A DNA stretch of 64,000 bases from Pseudomonas azotoformans (GTDB taxonomy: Bacteria > Pseudomonadota > Gammaproteobacteria > Pseudomonadales > Pseudomonadaceae), in contig NZ_LT629702.1 of the NCBI RefSeq assembly GCF_900103345.1, forward strand, positions 4,882,501 to 4,946,500, in the 5' to 3' direction. The notes below the pieces were generated by a model. It was not told the DNA's origin. It did not search any database and saw nothing but the letters and a program-made list of their open reading frames with translations. Both the position numbers and the translations under genes were made by a program. How positions within the stretch are numbered: position 1 is the stretch's first letter; every line of letters starts with the position of its first letter. Shown one piece after another: positions 35,868 to 47,400 of the stretch.

Positions 35868-35883
35868 TCCTTTTTCATATAGG
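35855..35883 (+). promoter_or_regulatory. Possible sigma-70 promoter of pgaABCD
   Basis: TTGTTC (35855-35860), 17-bp spacer, TATAGG (35878-35883). The match is only moderate (3 of 6 and 4 of 6) but spacing is optimal and it overlaps the palindrome. Transcription would begin near 35890. Confidence 0.4.
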
Positions 35884-36000
35884 CGTCGGGGATAGTTCAT
35901 ACAGGAAAGCTAGGTCGGGTCACGAGACGCCGACACCCTGATGCAAATTGCTCAGGACCACCTATCGTTAAGGCTTTCCGTGTGTAAGGAAGCTCACGAT
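35884..36000 (+). promoter_or_regulatory. pgaA leader with several GGA motifs and a long-range stem
   Basis: The predicted leader of about 110 nt has GGA at 35890, 35904, 35955 and 35988, the last within the ribosome site AAGGAAG. GGAAAGC (35904-35910) pairs with GCTTTCC (35973-35979) and would loop out the part between. In E. coli the pga leader is bound at several GGA sites by CsrA, so RsmA/RsmE control is plausible here by analogy. Confidence 0.4.
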
Positions 36001-38481
36001 ATGCTGCGAAACCTCCCACTCAGTGCCTCAGGCCGGCTACGGCTGCTCATCGGGGTAACCTTGTGCAGCCAGTTGCTGATGCCCACCTTCGCCATGGCCG
36101 ACCCGGCCTATGACGCCCTGATCATCCAGGCGCGCAACGGCAACTTCACCCCCGCCCTGACCCAATTGCGCCAATGGCCAGCCGAGCGCCAGACGCCAGG
36201 CCAGATCAGCGACCACCTGGTGATCGCCGGTTGGGCCGGCCAGGATGCCGAAGTGCTGAAGGTGTACGAGGCTCAGGGGCAGAATCGGAACCTGACTGCC
36301 CAGGCGCTGGCCACGGTTGCGCGCACGTATCGTAACCAGAAGCAGTGGGCGCAGGCCGAAGCGGTGTATCGCAAGGCGCTGTTGCGTGAGCCGAATAATG
36401 TCGACCTGCAACTGGGCCTGGCCCTCACGGAGGCTGACGGTGGCAAGGCCAGCGAAGCGGTGCAACGCACCCGTGCACTGGTGGCCGCAAAGCCCGACGA
36501 CCCCAACCGCCGTATGGCGCTGGGCTACGCGCTGACCCGTACAGGCTTGCAGTACGACGCCCTGTTTGAATTCGACCAAGCCTTTATCCGTGCCGGCGAC
36601 AAACCGGAGGTCGCCCGCGAATACGTGGTCGCCCTGCAAAAGGCCCGTCTGCCGCAGCCGGCGTTGCGCCTGTCGGCCCAGCGTCCGGGGCTGGTCGATC
36701 CGGTGACCCAGCGTCGCCTCGAAGGTGACCTGGCCGCCGAGCGCGTGCGCATCGCCGAGTTCGCCACGCGTACCGAAAAAGAACGCTATGTCATCGCCGA
36801 CCGTGCGCTCCAGGACTACGACAAGCTCCTCGCCCGCTGGACCCCGGACGCCACCGCCCATGACGACGTGGTGATCTGGCGCATCGACCGCCTGGGCGCG
36901 CTCAAGGCACGGGCGCGTACCGCTGAGGTGATCCGCGAATACGAGACCCTCCAGGCCGAAGGCGTGCGGTTGCCCACCTACGCCAAGCGTTGGGTGGCCG
37001 CGTCGTACCTCGACCAGCGTCTGCCGGAAAAGGCCGCACCGTTGTACCGCGAGGCGCTGGACGCACCCGATGCGGACGTGGGCGACCGTGTTGAAGACAC
37101 CACCGCGCTGTTCTACGCCTTGCTCGAAAACGACCAGGTGGATGAAGCACGTGCGGTCGCCAAGCATTTGGCCGACACCCAGAAACCAAGGGTTGAACTC
37201 AAGGGGCTGCCGATTGGCAACCCGAACGATGAGTGGATGGACGCCCAGCAATTGTCCGCGCAGGCCGGCACCTACGGCGCCGACCTGCCCTCCAGCGAAA
37301 AAGCCTTGGACGACCTGGTGAGCAAGGCCCCAGGCAGCATCGGCCTGCGCCTGGCGCAAGCGGAAATGTACCGCGCCCGTGACTGGCCTCGACGCGCTGA
37401 ACGCTCGCTCAAGGAAACAGAGGCCCAGGCCCCACGCGACATTGGCCTGGAAGTGAGTCAGGCCTACACGGCGCTGGACCTGCAGGAGTGGCGCCAACTC
37501 GACATCCTCACCGACGACGTGGTCGCCCGTAACCCCGACAACCGCCAGGTGCAGCGCCTGCAACGCCTGCGCGAAGTGCATGACATGGCCGAGCTGCGGG
37601 TCGAGGCCTACACCGGTAAAAGCTTCGGCGGTGGCAGCAACGGCGATGCCGGAGCTGTCTCGGGTAGCCGCGACTGGGGTATTGAAAGCCGCCTCTACAC
37701 GCCGCCCATCGACGAGGACTGGCGCTTGTTCGCCGGTGCCGGCTATGCCCGCGCCACGTTCGAAGAGGGCACCGGGCAGCATCGTTGGCAGGTGGTCGGT
37801 GTCGAGCGGCGGACCCGCGACATGACCATTGAGGCCGAGGTCTCCAACCATTCCTACGGCGATGGCTCAAAACAAGGCGCCGCCGTGTCGATTGCCCGCG
37901 ACATCAACGACACCTGGCAATACGGCGGTAGCCTCGGCTACCTGCTGTCCACCACCCCATTGCGGGCGTTGAATGACGGGATCACAGCCAACGGCGGCAG
38001 CGGTTTCATCCGCTGGCGCGCCAATGAAAGCCGCGAATGGAAACTGACCCTCAGCCCTTCCCATTTCAGCGACGGCAACGACCGCTTCGAAGCCTTGCTC
38101 AGTGGCCGCGAAGGCCTCTACAGCTCGCCGAAAGTGCAAGTGGACCTGGGCCTGGAAGTCGGCGCCAGCCGCAACAGCAAGGAAGACACGATCTACTTCA
38201 ACCCGAAGTCGGACTTCACCGTGTTGCCGGTCCTCAATATCAACCATGTCCTCTATCACCGCTACGAGACCCAGTGGAGTCAGCAGTTCCAGGTCGGTGC
38301 GGGTACCTACAGCCAGCGGGACTATTCCACCGGTGGCATCGGTCTGGTGGGCTACGGCCAACGCTATCGCTGGAACGATGTCCTGGACGCCGGCGCCAAC
38401 CTGAGCCTGATCAGCCGACCTTACGACGGCAATCGCGAACGCGATCTGCGTCTGCTCGTCGACCTCACTTACCGTTTCTAG
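36001..38481 (+). CDS. pgaA: Poly-beta-1,6-N-acetylglucosamine export porin PgaA
   Basis: The 826-aa outer-membrane protein has a signal peptide (about 1-34, ending FAMA), a periplasmic superhelix of TPR repeats (about 40-520, for example AEAVYRKALLREPNNVDLQLG) and a C-terminal beta-barrel (about 530-826) ending in YRF, the usual terminal aromatic. It exports partly deacetylated PNAG. The ATG at 36001 is chosen over one at 35941 because TAAGGAAG sits 8 nt upstream. It is the first gene of pgaABCD. Confidence 0.93.
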   Translation: MLRNLPLSASGRLRLLIGVTLCSQLLMPTFAMADPAYDALIIQARNGNFTPALTQLRQWPAERQTPGQISDHLVIAGWAGQDAEVLKVYEAQGQNRNLTAQALATVARTYRNQKQWAQAEAVYRKALLREPNNVDLQLGLALTEADGGKASEAVQRTRALVAAKPDDPNRRMALGYALTRTGLQYDALFEFDQAFIRAGDKPEVAREYVVALQKARLPQPALRLSAQRPGLVDPVTQRRLEGDLAAERVRIAEFATRTEKERYVIADRALQDYDKLLARWTPDATAHDDVVIWRIDRLGALKARARTAEVIREYETLQAEGVRLPTYAKRWVAASYLDQRLPEKAAPLYREALDAPDADVGDRVEDTTALFYALLENDQVDEARAVAKHLADTQKPRVELKGLPIGNPNDEWMDAQQLSAQAGTYGADLPSSEKALDDLVSKAPGSIGLRLAQAEMYRARDWPRRAERSLKETEAQAPRDIGLEVSQAYTALDLQEWRQLDILTDDVVARNPDNRQVQRLQRLREVHDMAELRVEAYTGKSFGGGSNGDAGAVSGSRDWGIESRLYTPPIDEDWRLFAGAGYARATFEEGTGQHRWQVVGVERRTRDMTIEAEVSNHSYGDGSKQGAAVSIARDINDTWQYGGSLGYLLSTTPLRALNDGITANGGSGFIRWRANESREWKLTLSPSHFSDGNDRFEALLSGREGLYSSPKVQVDLGLEVGASRNSKEDTIYFNPKSDFTVLPVLNINHVLYHRYETQWSQQFQVGAGTYSQRDYSTGGIGLVGYGQRYRWNDVLDAGANLSLISRPYDGNRERDLRLLVDLTYRF

Positions 38482-38493
38482 AAGAGCCTGACC

Positions 38494-40491
38494 ATGACCG
38501 TCTTCAGCCGTTGCCTGTTGATCCTGGGTGTAATGCTGGCCAGTGCCTGCGCCCAGCAACCCGCGCCTTTCACGCCACCCGCCGAGCGGCCGACACCGGT
38601 CAATGAAGCGCCGTGGCCGAAAAACCATTTCCTGGGCATTGCCTACCACGACGTCGAGGATCGCGACCCCGATCAGGCGGTGGTAGCGGTGCGTACCGAG
38701 CGTTTGATCGAGCAGCTGGCCTGGCTGCGCGAGAACGGCTACCAGGCGGTCAGCGTCGACCAGATCCTGGCGGCCCGCAACGGTGGGCCGGCATTGCCGC
38801 CCAAAGCCATCATGCTCAGCTTCGATGACGGCTACTCCAGTTTCTACACCCGGGTGATGCCGGTGCTGCGCGCCTATCGCTGGCCTGCGCTGCTGGCGCC
38901 GGTGGGCTACTGGATTGACACGCCGATGAACCAACCGGTGGACTTCGCCGGCCAACCACGGCCACGTGGCGAGTTCCTCACCTGGCAGCAGATCCGCGAA
39001 GTGTCGCAGTCGGGCCTGGTGGAAATCGCCGCGCACACCGACAACAACCACAAAGGCATCCTGGCCAACCCCCAGGGCAACCTGGAGCCGGCGGCGACTT
39101 CGCTGCGCTTTGACCCAGCCACCGGCCGCTATGAAAGCCAGGCGCAGTTCGATGCGCGCATGCGGGCCGACGTCGTGGCCATCTCGAACAAGATCCAGAA
39201 CGTCACCGGCAAAAAACCACGGGTGTGGGTATGGCCGTACGGTGCTGCCAAGGGCACCTCGCTGGCGATCATTGGCGAGCAGGGCTACCAGATGGCCCTG
39301 ACCCTGGAAGATGGTCTCGACAGCTCTAACGACTTGATGAACAGCCCGCGCTTCCTGGTGGCTTCCGACCCGGATGGCGAACACTTCGCCAACAGCATCG
39401 TCGCGGCGCAAACCAAGGCACCGATGCGCGTGTTGCATGTGGACCTGGATAACGTCTACGACCCAGACCCGGCCCAGCAAGCGCGCAACCTCGACCAGTT
39501 GGTGCAACGCGTGGTGGACATGGGCGCGGGCACCGTGTTCCTGCAAGCCTTCGCCGACCCCAAGGGTGACGGCCTGGTGCATGAACTGTACTTCCCCAAC
39601 CGCCACCTGCCGGTGCGTGCCGACCTGTTCAACCGCGTCTCCTGGCAGTTGCACACCCGGGCTCATGCTGCGGTGTACGCGTGGATGCCGGTGCTCAGCT
39701 TTGCCCTCGACCCCAAGCTGCCACGCGTGACGCGTTGGGACCCGAAGACCGGCCAGGTCGGCCTCGACCCGGACCAATACAAACGCCTGTCGCCGTTTGA
39801 CCCGCAGGTGCGCAAGATCATCGGTGAGATCTACGAAGACCTGGCGCGCAACAACGCCATCGACGGTGTGCTGTACCACGACGATGCGGTGTTCAACGAT
39901 TTTGAAGATGCCAGCCCTGCTGCGCTCAAGGCGTATGTCGCCGCCGGTCTGCCGGGCACGATCCAGGCCTTGCGTGCCGACCCGGCGGTGATGCAACGCT
40001 GGACGCGCTTCAAGAGCCGCTACCTGATCGACTTCACCAAGGAGCTGACCGCCAAGGTCCGCGCCATCGGTGGGCCGCAGTTGCTGACGGCGCGCAATAT
40101 CTTCGCCGAGCCGATGCTCAACCCAGGCAGCGAAGCCTGGTTCGCGCAGAACCTCGATGACTTCCTCCAGACCTACGACTGGACGGCGCCCATGGCCATG
40201 CCACTGATGGAAGGCCAGGAATACAAGACCTCCAACGCCTGGCTGGAGAAGCTGGTGGCGACGGTCAAGGCACGCCCTGGCGCGCTGGAGCGCACCGTAT
40301 TCGAACTGCAAGCCAAAGACTGGCGCACCAAGGCCGCACCGGACATCGACAGCCAACAGATGGCTGAATGGATGGGTGTGCTCAAGCGCCAGGGTGTCAC
40401 CAGTTTTGGCTACTACCCGGACAACTTCCTGGAAAACTCCCCGGACCTGAAGACTGTGCGTCCGGCCCTTTCCAACCAATGGAACCCTTGA
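38494..40491 (+). CDS. pgaB: PNAG N-deacetylase / hydrolase lipoprotein PgaB
   Basis: The 665-aa lipoprotein has a lipobox with Cys at 19 (LASAC). The N-terminal polysaccharide deacetylase domain shows D111/D112 in SFDDGY and H181/H186 in HTDNNHKG, three residues offset from the metal site of E. coli PgaB. The C-terminal GHL13 domain (about 305-640) holds the conserved [11 protein letters not shown] block. It deacetylates PNAG in the periplasm so that PgaA can export it. It starts 12 bp behind pgaA. Confidence 0.94.
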   Translation: MTVFSRCLLILGVMLASACAQQPAPFTPPAERPTPVNEAPWPKNHFLGIAYHDVEDRDPDQAVVAVRTERLIEQLAWLRENGYQAVSVDQILAARNGGPALPPKAIMLSFDDGYSSFYTRVMPVLRAYRWPALLAPVGYWIDTPMNQPVDFAGQPRPRGEFLTWQQIREVSQSGLVEIAAHTDNNHKGILANPQGNLEPAATSLRFDPATGRYESQAQFDARMRADVVAISNKIQNVTGKKPRVWVWPYGAAKGTSLAIIGEQGYQMALTLEDGLDSSNDLMNSPRFLVASDPDGEHFANSIVAAQTKAPMRVLHVDLDNVYDPDPAQQARNLDQLVQRVVDMGAGTVFLQAFADPKGDGLVHELYFPNRHLPVRADLFNRVSWQLHTRAHAAVYAWMPVLSFALDPKLPRVTRWDPKTGQVGLDPDQYKRLSPFDPQVRKIIGEIYEDLARNNAIDGVLYHDDAVFNDFEDASPAALKAYVAAGLPGTIQALRADPAVMQRWTRFKSRYLIDFTKELTAKVRAIGGPQLLTARNIFAEPMLNPGSEAWFAQNLDDFLQTYDWTAPMAMPLMEGQEYKTSNAWLEKLVATVKARPGALERTVFELQAKDWRTKAAPDIDSQQMAEWMGVLKRQGVTSFGYYPDNFLENSPDLKTVRPALSNQWNP

Positions 40492-40493
40492 CC

Positions 40494-41834
40494 ATGTTCG
40501 ATAGAATCCTGGCTTTATTCGTGCTGGCATTGGTATTGGGTGTGCCCCTGGGCCTGATCTTCCTGGTCACCGGGCAGTTCCTGATGGACTTTGTGTTTTT
40601 CTACCCGCTGTTCATGTCGGCGTTGTGGATCGCCGGCGGCCTGTACTTCTGGCTGCACTGGGAGCGCCACTGGCCCTGGGAAGAGGACACCCCGGCGCCA
40701 ACCCTGGCCGGCAACCCGCTGATCTCGATCATCATCCCTTGCTACAACGAAGGCGATAACGCCGCCGATACCATTCATGCGGCGCTGGGTCAGCTGTACC
40801 CGAACATCGAAGTGATCGCGGTGAATGACGGCTCCAAGGACAACACCGCCGCCGTACTTGATGCCCTGGCATTGGAGAATCCGCGCCTGCGCGTGCTGCA
40901 CCTGGCGCAGAACCAGGGCAAGGCCGTGGCCCTGCGCATGGGCGCCGTGGCGGCGCGCAGCGAATACCTGGTGTGCATCGATGGCGATGCGCTGCTCGAC
41001 AAAAACGCCGCGGCCTACATGGTCGCGCCAATGCTCGACAACCCGCGTCTGGGCGCCGTCACCGGCAACCCACGCATCCGCACGCGCTCGACGCTGATCG
41101 GTCGAGTGCAAGTCGGCGAGTTCTCTTCGATCATCGGCTTGATCAAGCGTACGCAACGGGTGTTCGGCCGGATCTTCACGGTGTCGGGTGTGGTGGTAGC
41201 GTTCCGTAAAAAGGCGCTGGACCGCATCGACTACTGGAGCACTGACATGATCACCGAGGACATCGATGTCAGTTGGAAGCTGCAGCTCGATCACTGGAGC
41301 ATCTTCTACGAGCCTCGCGCGCTGTGCTGGATCCTGATGCCCGAAACCGTCGGCGGCCTGTGGAAGCAGCGCCTGCGTTGGGCCCAGGGCGGTGCCGAAG
41401 TGCTGTTCAAGAACATCCGTGGCATCTGGCAATGGCGTCATCGCTACCTGTGGCCGCTGTTGTTCGAGTACTGCCTGTCCACCGGTTGGGCGTTTACCTT
41501 CCTGTTGTCCGTGATCTTCTACGTGCTCGGCAAATTCATGGTGCTGCCACCGGCCATTACCGTGGACTCGCTGGTACCGCCGGCGTTTACCGGGCTGGTG
41601 CTGGCGATGGTGTGCCTGGTGCAGTTCGCGGTGAGCATCATGATCGACCGCCGCTACGAGAAAGACCTGTGGAAAACCCTGTTCTGGACCGTGTGGTACC
41701 CGATGGTGTTCTGGCTGGTGAGCCTGTTCACCACCCTGGTCAGTTTCCCCAAGGTGCTGTTCAACCAGCATCAGAAGCGTGCGCGCTGGGTCAGCCCTGA
41801 TCGCGGCATCAAACCTACCGAAGAGGAGGCGTGA
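40494..41834 (+). CDS. pgaC: Processive N-acetylglucosaminyltransferase PgaC
   Basis: The 446-aa inner-membrane GT2 enzyme has two N-terminal helices, the catalytic domain with [20 protein letters not shown] and TEDIDVSW, and the QRLRWAQGG product-binding motif, then C-terminal helices. It polymerises UDP-GlcNAc into PNAG together with PgaD, usually activated by c-di-GMP. The ATG at 40494 lies 2 bp behind the pgaB stop; a longer in-frame reading would overlap pgaB by over 120 bp. Confidence 0.95.
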   Translation: MFDRILALFVLALVLGVPLGLIFLVTGQFLMDFVFFYPLFMSALWIAGGLYFWLHWERHWPWEEDTPAPTLAGNPLISIIIPCYNEGDNAADTIHAALGQLYPNIEVIAVNDGSKDNTAAVLDALALENPRLRVLHLAQNQGKAVALRMGAVAARSEYLVCIDGDALLDKNAAAYMVAPMLDNPRLGAVTGNPRIRTRSTLIGRVQVGEFSSIIGLIKRTQRVFGRIFTVSGVVVAFRKKALDRIDYWSTDMITEDIDVSWKLQLDHWSIFYEPRALCWILMPETVGGLWKQRLRWAQGGAEVLFKNIRGIWQWRHRYLWPLLFEYCLSTGWAFTFLLSVIFYVLGKFMVLPPAITVDSLVPPAFTGLVLAMVCLVQFAVSIMIDRRYEKDLWKTLFWTVWYPMVFWLVSLFTTLVSFPKVLFNQHQKRARWVSPDRGIKPTEEEA

Positions 41835-41836
41835 TC

Positions 41837-42319
41837 ATGAAACTGGTCAGAACCCGCCAGCGTTTGGTGATGTGGATCATTGATGTGCTACTGACCCTGG
41901 CCGCTTGGGCAGGGTTGATCTGGCTGCTGGCGCGCGGGATCACCTCGATGCTGGAGACTCACGGTGGGCCGCGCATCGAGGCGCCGATCTTTGCCGCGCT
42001 CAATACCCTGCAGGTGTACCTGTGGATTGCATTGTTCAACGCCGTGATCCTGGTCACTTGGGCGCGCTACCAGCAACGCAAGGGACGCAAGTTTGCCCAG
42101 CGCCGTGCCGAGGGCAACGCCCTCAGCGACAAGCGCCTGAGCGAGAGCTTCAGCCTCGGTGAAGGGGACCTGGAGCAGTTGCGCCGACCTGGGGTGTTGG
42201 TCATCCAGAATGACGACGAGGGCGGTGTGGCGGGTGTGAAGTCCCATGTCTCGCGTGATGTAGAAAAGCCGGGGCTGACCCTGGTGCCCGGCAAGGACCA
42301 GAACAAAGACGCCAGCTGA
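41837..42319 (+). CDS. pgaD: PNAG synthase accessory protein PgaD
   Basis: The 160-aa protein has two membrane helices (about 13-35 and 55-78) and a charged C-terminal tail, as expected for PgaD, which with PgaC forms the c-di-GMP-responsive synthase. The ATG at 41837 has AGGAGG 7 nt upstream, within the end of pgaC; a GTG at 41831 is less likely. The tail is longer than in E. coli PgaD (137 aa as I recall). Confidence 0.88.
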   Translation: MKLVRTRQRLVMWIIDVLLTLAAWAGLIWLLARGITSMLETHGGPRIEAPIFAALNTLQVYLWIALFNAVILVTWARYQQRKGRKFAQRRAEGNALSDKRLSESFSLGEGDLEQLRRPGVLVIQNDDEGGVAGVKSHVSRDVEKPGLTLVPGKDQNKDAS

Positions 42320-42333
42320 GCCAGTGCGCTGTA

Positions 42334-42364
42334 AGGTCGTTCCCATGCAAGGTGGGAACGACCT
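42334..42364 (+). terminator. Hairpin behind pgaD
   Basis: A perfect 12-bp stem (AGGTCGTTCCCA with TGGGAACGACCT) and 7-nt loop lie 15 bp behind pgaD. A T-run is missing, so termination is probable but not certain. Confidence 0.6.
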
Positions 42365-42686
42365 CGGTTAATCCCGACAAGTGGGATCCAATTCACAAAA
42401 CGCCCGCGAACTTTTCTGCTTTTTCCGGTACTAACTTATCTCGACGAGAACTTGATGGCCAATTAGTGGCAATTAATAAGTTCTCCGATGAATCGCGATC
42501 AATAGTGCTGTCGCTGGTCGGAATAATACTTCCGATGACACGCCGTACATCTATCTGATTAAATTTACTTGTTATTAATCAATGGCTTGTGTGAATAACT
42601 AGTGCGAATGTGCAACTAGCTCGGTGTTTTGAGTGAGTGCAAGTTCGATGTTAGTTTGCCGGCCCTTGATTTTCGACGGATCGAAC
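42365..42686. other. AT-rich region upstream of cdiB
   Basis: About 320 bases without a convincing gene. The stretch 42450-42620 is AT-rich compared with its flanks and should hold the promoter of the two-partner-secretion operon. TTGTTA near 42570 with TGAATA 17 bp later is a weak candidate. A short open frame at 42352-42558 has no ribosome site and is not supported. Confidence 0.45.
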
Positions 42687-44408
42687 ATGTCTTTGTTATT
42701 GCCACGGACCCGGTACTTTCTGTGCACTTTCCTGCTCGCTTATTTGAGCCTGAACAGCGCCACGGCCGCCCCTACGCCAGGGGATCAGGACCTGATCCGC
42801 GACCGCCAGAACCGACTTCTGGAAGAGCAGCGTCGACGCCTGGAAGAACTCCAGGACCTGCCTGGCAAAGAAGCCAAGCCCCAGGCTCCCGCCACGCCGG
42901 TCGACACCCGCTGCTTCCCGATCAAAGACATCGAGCTCAAGGGCGCCGACAGCCTGTCCGGCGCCGACCGCACGCGTCTGCTCAAGCCCTATATCGGCAA
43001 ATGCCTGGGCGTGGCGCAGCTCAATGAGCTGCTCAAGGTGATCACCGACTACTACATCGCCAAGGGCCGCGTCACCAGCCGTGCCTACCTGCCGCAACAG
43101 GATCTTTCCAGCGGCCACCTGCAGGTGTTGGTGGTGGAAGGCAAGCTCGAAGGCTTGAAAGGCGCCCAAGGCAGCACCGTCACCGACCGCGAACTGGCCA
43201 TGGCCTTTCCCGGCAAGGTCGGCGAGGCGCTGAACCTGCGGGAGGTCGAGCAACTGGTGGATCAACTGAGCCGCTTGCCGTCCAGGCAGGCGCAGATGGA
43301 ATTGACCCCCGGCAGCCAGATCGGCGGCAGCGAAGTGCTGGTCAAGAACACCCCTCAAAAGCCCTGGCGCGCCAGCCTGTCGCGCAATAACGACGGGCAG
43401 AAAAGCACCGGCGAACAGCAATGGGGCGCAGGCCTGGAATGGGACAGTCCCCTGGGCCTGGCCGATCAACTGATACTGCGCGGTGGCCACGACGCCATCA
43501 GCGACCACCAGAAAACCTCGAAAAACAGCATGCTGTATTACAACGTGCCGTGGGGCTGGTGGAACTTCAGTTACACCTACAGCGAGAGCGACTACCGCAC
43601 GCCGGGCGACCTTGACGGCTACAAGTACAAGCAGACAGGCGACAGCCAGAACCACCAGCTGCGTGCCGAGCGCGTGGTGCATCGCGATGACGTGAGCAAG
43701 ACCTCGGTCAATGTCGGCCTGACCCATCTGCGCACCAACAACTACTTCAACGACGAGCGCCTGGACGTCAGCAGCAACCGCCTCAGCGAGTTCCAGGTGG
43801 GCATCACCCATGGACGCCGCATCGGCAGCGCCTTCGTCAACCTGGATGTCGGCATGCAGAACGGCACTGGTGCCTTTGACGCCCAGAAGGATGACCAGGA
43901 ACGTATCCGCGGCAACCTCACCCCCACCCCGCGCTACCGCAAATACACCGCCACGGTGAGCTACCTGCAACCTTTCACGCTGTGGGGCGAATCGTTGAGC
44001 TTTTCCAGCCTGGCCACCGGGCAGCGCAGTGAAGACGTGTTGTACCCGGCGCAACGCATGAGCCTCGGCGGCTCGTACTCAGTGCGCGGGTTCAAGGACC
44101 AGCAACTGACCGGCGACAGCGGCGGCTACTGGCGCAACGAAGTGCGCTGGGCCCGCCCGGTTACCCTCGACTGGATGCGCCCGGCCTTTGTCGAATACGG
44201 CGCCAGCGTCGGTTACGACCAAGGCGTGATTCGCCACGATCGTTACAACGATGACCAGCACGGCCGGGTGTCGAGTAACTCCCTCGAGCTGTTCGCCCGC
44301 GGCAAAAACGTCAGCACCAGCGTGACCTTTGCCCATTCCCTGGAGCGACCTGGCGTGATGACCGAGCGCGAAGCGCCGATCTATTTCCGCCTGGATTTCT
44401 ACCTGTAA
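42687..44408 (+). CDS. cdiB: Two-partner secretion outer-membrane transporter (CdiB/ShlB type)
   Basis: The 573-aa protein has a signal peptide (about 8-28, ending ATAA), an N-terminal plug helix rich in Gln/Arg/Glu (RQNRLLEEQRRRLEEL), two POTRA domains (about 70-225) and a 16-strand barrel ending in YFRLDFYL. RGFKDQ in the loop 6 region is the VRGY/F motif of TpsB proteins. It secretes the adjacent large exoprotein. The ATG at 42687 is chosen because the signal peptide starts there. Confidence 0.92.
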   Translation: MSLLLPRTRYFLCTFLLAYLSLNSATAAPTPGDQDLIRDRQNRLLEEQRRRLEELQDLPGKEAKPQAPATPVDTRCFPIKDIELKGADSLSGADRTRLLKPYIGKCLGVAQLNELLKVITDYYIAKGRVTSRAYLPQQDLSSGHLQVLVVEGKLEGLKGAQGSTVTDRELAMAFPGKVGEALNLREVEQLVDQLSRLPSRQAQMELTPGSQIGGSEVLVKNTPQKPWRASLSRNNDGQKSTGEQQWGAGLEWDSPLGLADQLILRGGHDAISDHQKTSKNSMLYYNVPWGWWNFSYTYSESDYRTPGDLDGYKYKQTGDSQNHQLRAERVVHRDDVSKTSVNVGLTHLRTNNYFNDERLDVSSNRLSEFQVGITHGRRIGSAFVNLDVGMQNGTGAFDAQKDDQERIRGNLTPTPRYRKYTATVSYLQPFTLWGESLSFSSLATGQRSEDVLYPAQRMSLGGSYSVRGFKDQQLTGDSGGYWRNEVRWARPVTLDWMRPAFVEYGASVGYDQGVIRHDRYNDDQHGRVSSNSLELFARGKNVSTSVTFAHSLERPGVMTEREAPIYFRLDFYL

Positions 44409-44438
44409 TTCAACGCCCGCTGCCTTGAGATTTTGAAT

Positions 44439-47400
44439 ATGGACGTTCGCCCTGTTACTGCCCTGAAAACCCTGAGCCAACGCGGCCTGGCCTTGATCCT
44501 GGCCAACGCGCTGTTCTGGCAGCCATTGCTGGCGAGCGCCGAAGGCATCGTGGTCAGTGGCCCCGGTACCACGGTCGGCCAGGCGGGCAACGGCGTGCCG
44601 GTGGTGAACATCGCCACCCCTAATGGCAGCGGCCTGTCCCACAACCAGTTCAAGGACTACAACGTCGGCCCCAACGGCGTGATCCTCAACAACGCCAACA
44701 GCATTGTGCAAAGCACACAACTGGGCGGGATCATTGTCGGCAACCCGAACCTCAAGGGCGGCGCGGCGAATGTCATCCTCAACGAAGTCAAAGGCGGCAG
44801 CCCCAGCCAATTGCGCGGCTACACCGAAGTGGCGGGCCAGTCGGCCAAGGTGATCGTCGCTAACCCTTACGGCATCAGCTGCAACGGTTGCGGCTTCATC
44901 AACACCCCCAACGTCACCCTGACCACCGGTAAACCGGTGATCGATCAGGCCGGGCAACTGAAAAGCTACCAGGTCGACGGCGGCGCCGTGACCATCGACG
45001 GCAAAGGCCTGAACGCGAGCAACGTCGACCGTTTCGAGATCATCACACGTTCGGCCAAGATCAATGCGCAGATCAACGCAAAACAACTCACGGTGATCGC
45101 CGGGCGCAATGACGTCGATGCCCAAAGCCTGGCAACCACCGCCCGTGCCGATGACGGCAGTGCCAAGCCGGAGCTGGCGATTGACTCGTCGGCCTTGGGC
45201 GGCATGTACGCCGGCGCGATCAAACTGGTGGGCACCGAAGCCGGTGTGGGCGTGAAGCTCGACGGTACGCTGGCCGCCAGTGGCGGCGACATTCAACTCG
45301 ATGCCAACGGCCACCTGAGCATGGCCCAGGCCGCCGCCAGCGGTGCGGTGGACATCAAGGCCGCGAGCCTGGAGACCAAAGGTGCGGTCTACGCCGGCAC
45401 CACCCTCAAGGCACAGACCAAGGGCACCCTGAAAAACAGCAAGACCCTCGCTGCACACGACAGCATCACCCTGGCCAGCAACGGCCAATTGACCAACAGC
45501 GGCATCATCGAAGCCGGGGTCAACCCTGACAACACGCGCAATGCCGGTGGCGACGTCAGCCTCGACAGCCAGCGCATCACCAACACCGGCACCGTGATCG
45601 CCAATCGCAGCCTCACCGCCACGGCGCAAAGCCTGGATAACCAGGGTGCGACCTTGAGCGCCAAGCAGGCGCTGAACATCACCGCCGCCAGTGTCGACAA
45701 CCGCCACAAAGGTCGCCTGCTCAGCGACGGCGCACAGACCCTCACCGTCAGCGGCCTGCTGGACAACAGCCAGGGCGGCATCATCGACAGCAGCGGTGCG
45801 TTCACCCTCAACGGCAATAGCCTGGATAACAGCGCCGGTAGCCTGACCGGCGGCGGGGCGATCACCCTGGATCTGATCGGCGACCTGATCAACCGTAACG
45901 GCAAGCTGGCCAGCGCCGGGCCGTTGCTGATCCAGCGCGCTGCGCACATCAATAACCAGGGCGGCAAGCTCGCCAGCCAGGGTTTGCTGACCGTGTTCGC
46001 CAACAGCGTCGACAACCAGAACAACGGCACCCTGGCCGCCAACGATGGCCTGGTCCTGACCGCCAGCGGCCTGTTGCAGAACAGCGGCAATGGCCTGATC
46101 CACAGTGAAAACGCTGGCGTGACCATCACCGCCGGCACCCTCGACAACAACGGTGGCCGCATCGCCGCCAAAGCCGGTGATGCGCAGATTGACGCCACGG
46201 ATTTCAACAACGGCAACGGCGCGCTGTTCGCCCGCGATCGTGTACACCTGACCGGTATGAATGTGGATAACGGCGGCGAGATTGCCGGCAACCGCATCGA
46301 CGTCAGCCTCAATGGCGCACTGACCAACCGTGGCCTGATCGAAAGCGCCACGGCCCTCGATGTCGAGACCGCCAGCCTGAACAACAGCGGGCAAATGCGC
46401 GCCTTGGGCAGCAGCGGCAAGACCCGCTACGCCATCGGTGGCCTGCTCGACAACAGCGGTAGCCTGGAGACCGCCAACGACCAATTGAGCCTCGCCGCCG
46501 CCCGCTTCCAGAACACCGGCGGCAAGGTGTTGCACGTGGGCACCGGCGTGCTCGACCTCAGTGGCATCAGCCTCGATGACGTGGGTGGCAGCCTGGTCAC
46601 CAACGGTGACCTGACCTTCGATAAAGCAAGCTGGACCAACAGCACCGCGATCCAGGCCGGGCGCCTGACCGTCAACGTGGATAACCTGCAACAGACCGCC
46701 ACCGGCAAGCTGCTCGGCACCCGTGCCCTGGTCGGCAGCGGCCAGGACTGGACTGTGGGCGGCAGCGTCGCCAGCCAGGGCAGCCTGGATCTTTCGGTGG
46801 GCAACCTGCTCAACGACCACGGTTTGATCTTCAGCGGCGGCGACCTGAACCTCAAGGTCGACCGCCTGAAAAACCTCGGCGCCACGATCTACGCCATGGG
46901 CAACCTGCGCGTCGACCGCGACGGCCAGGGTGGCCTGGCCACCAGCATCATCAACAGCTCGGGCACCCTCGAGAGCGAGCGCAACCTGATCCTGGCCGCC
47001 AGCACGATCCAGAACGTCCGGACTGTGCTCACCACCGATTCCGGCATCTACAGCGCCTCCATCACGCCCACCGCCTGCATCTTTGGCGTGACCGGTGGCG
47101 ACTGCGACGGCCCCAAGCAGAACCGCCCGTTCCTGATTACCCAGCGTGATCACTTTATCGTCACCCAGGCCACGGCAGCGTCCAGCATCACCTCGGGCGG
47201 CAACATGCTGCTCACCGGCGGCGAGCTGCTCAACAGCAGCAGTAGCATTGCCGCCGGTGGCGGTATGACCGTGCGCGTCGACCAACTGACCAACATTGGT
47301 TTGGTAACCCACGACACCCAATACGACCGTGTCTTTACCTCTGAACGCGAGCGTAAGCCGGGGGGCTGGTACCGCGAGGCAGCGGCTTTCACCCAGCGCT

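Noticed and set aside
37867..40530. Long minus-strand open frame opposite pgaA/pgaB
   Set aside because: Same reason; pgaA and pgaB carry catalytic residues and signal peptides in the other direction.
42352..42558. Small open frame upstream of cdiB
   Set aside because: No ribosome site, starts within the pgaD hairpin, no recognisable features.
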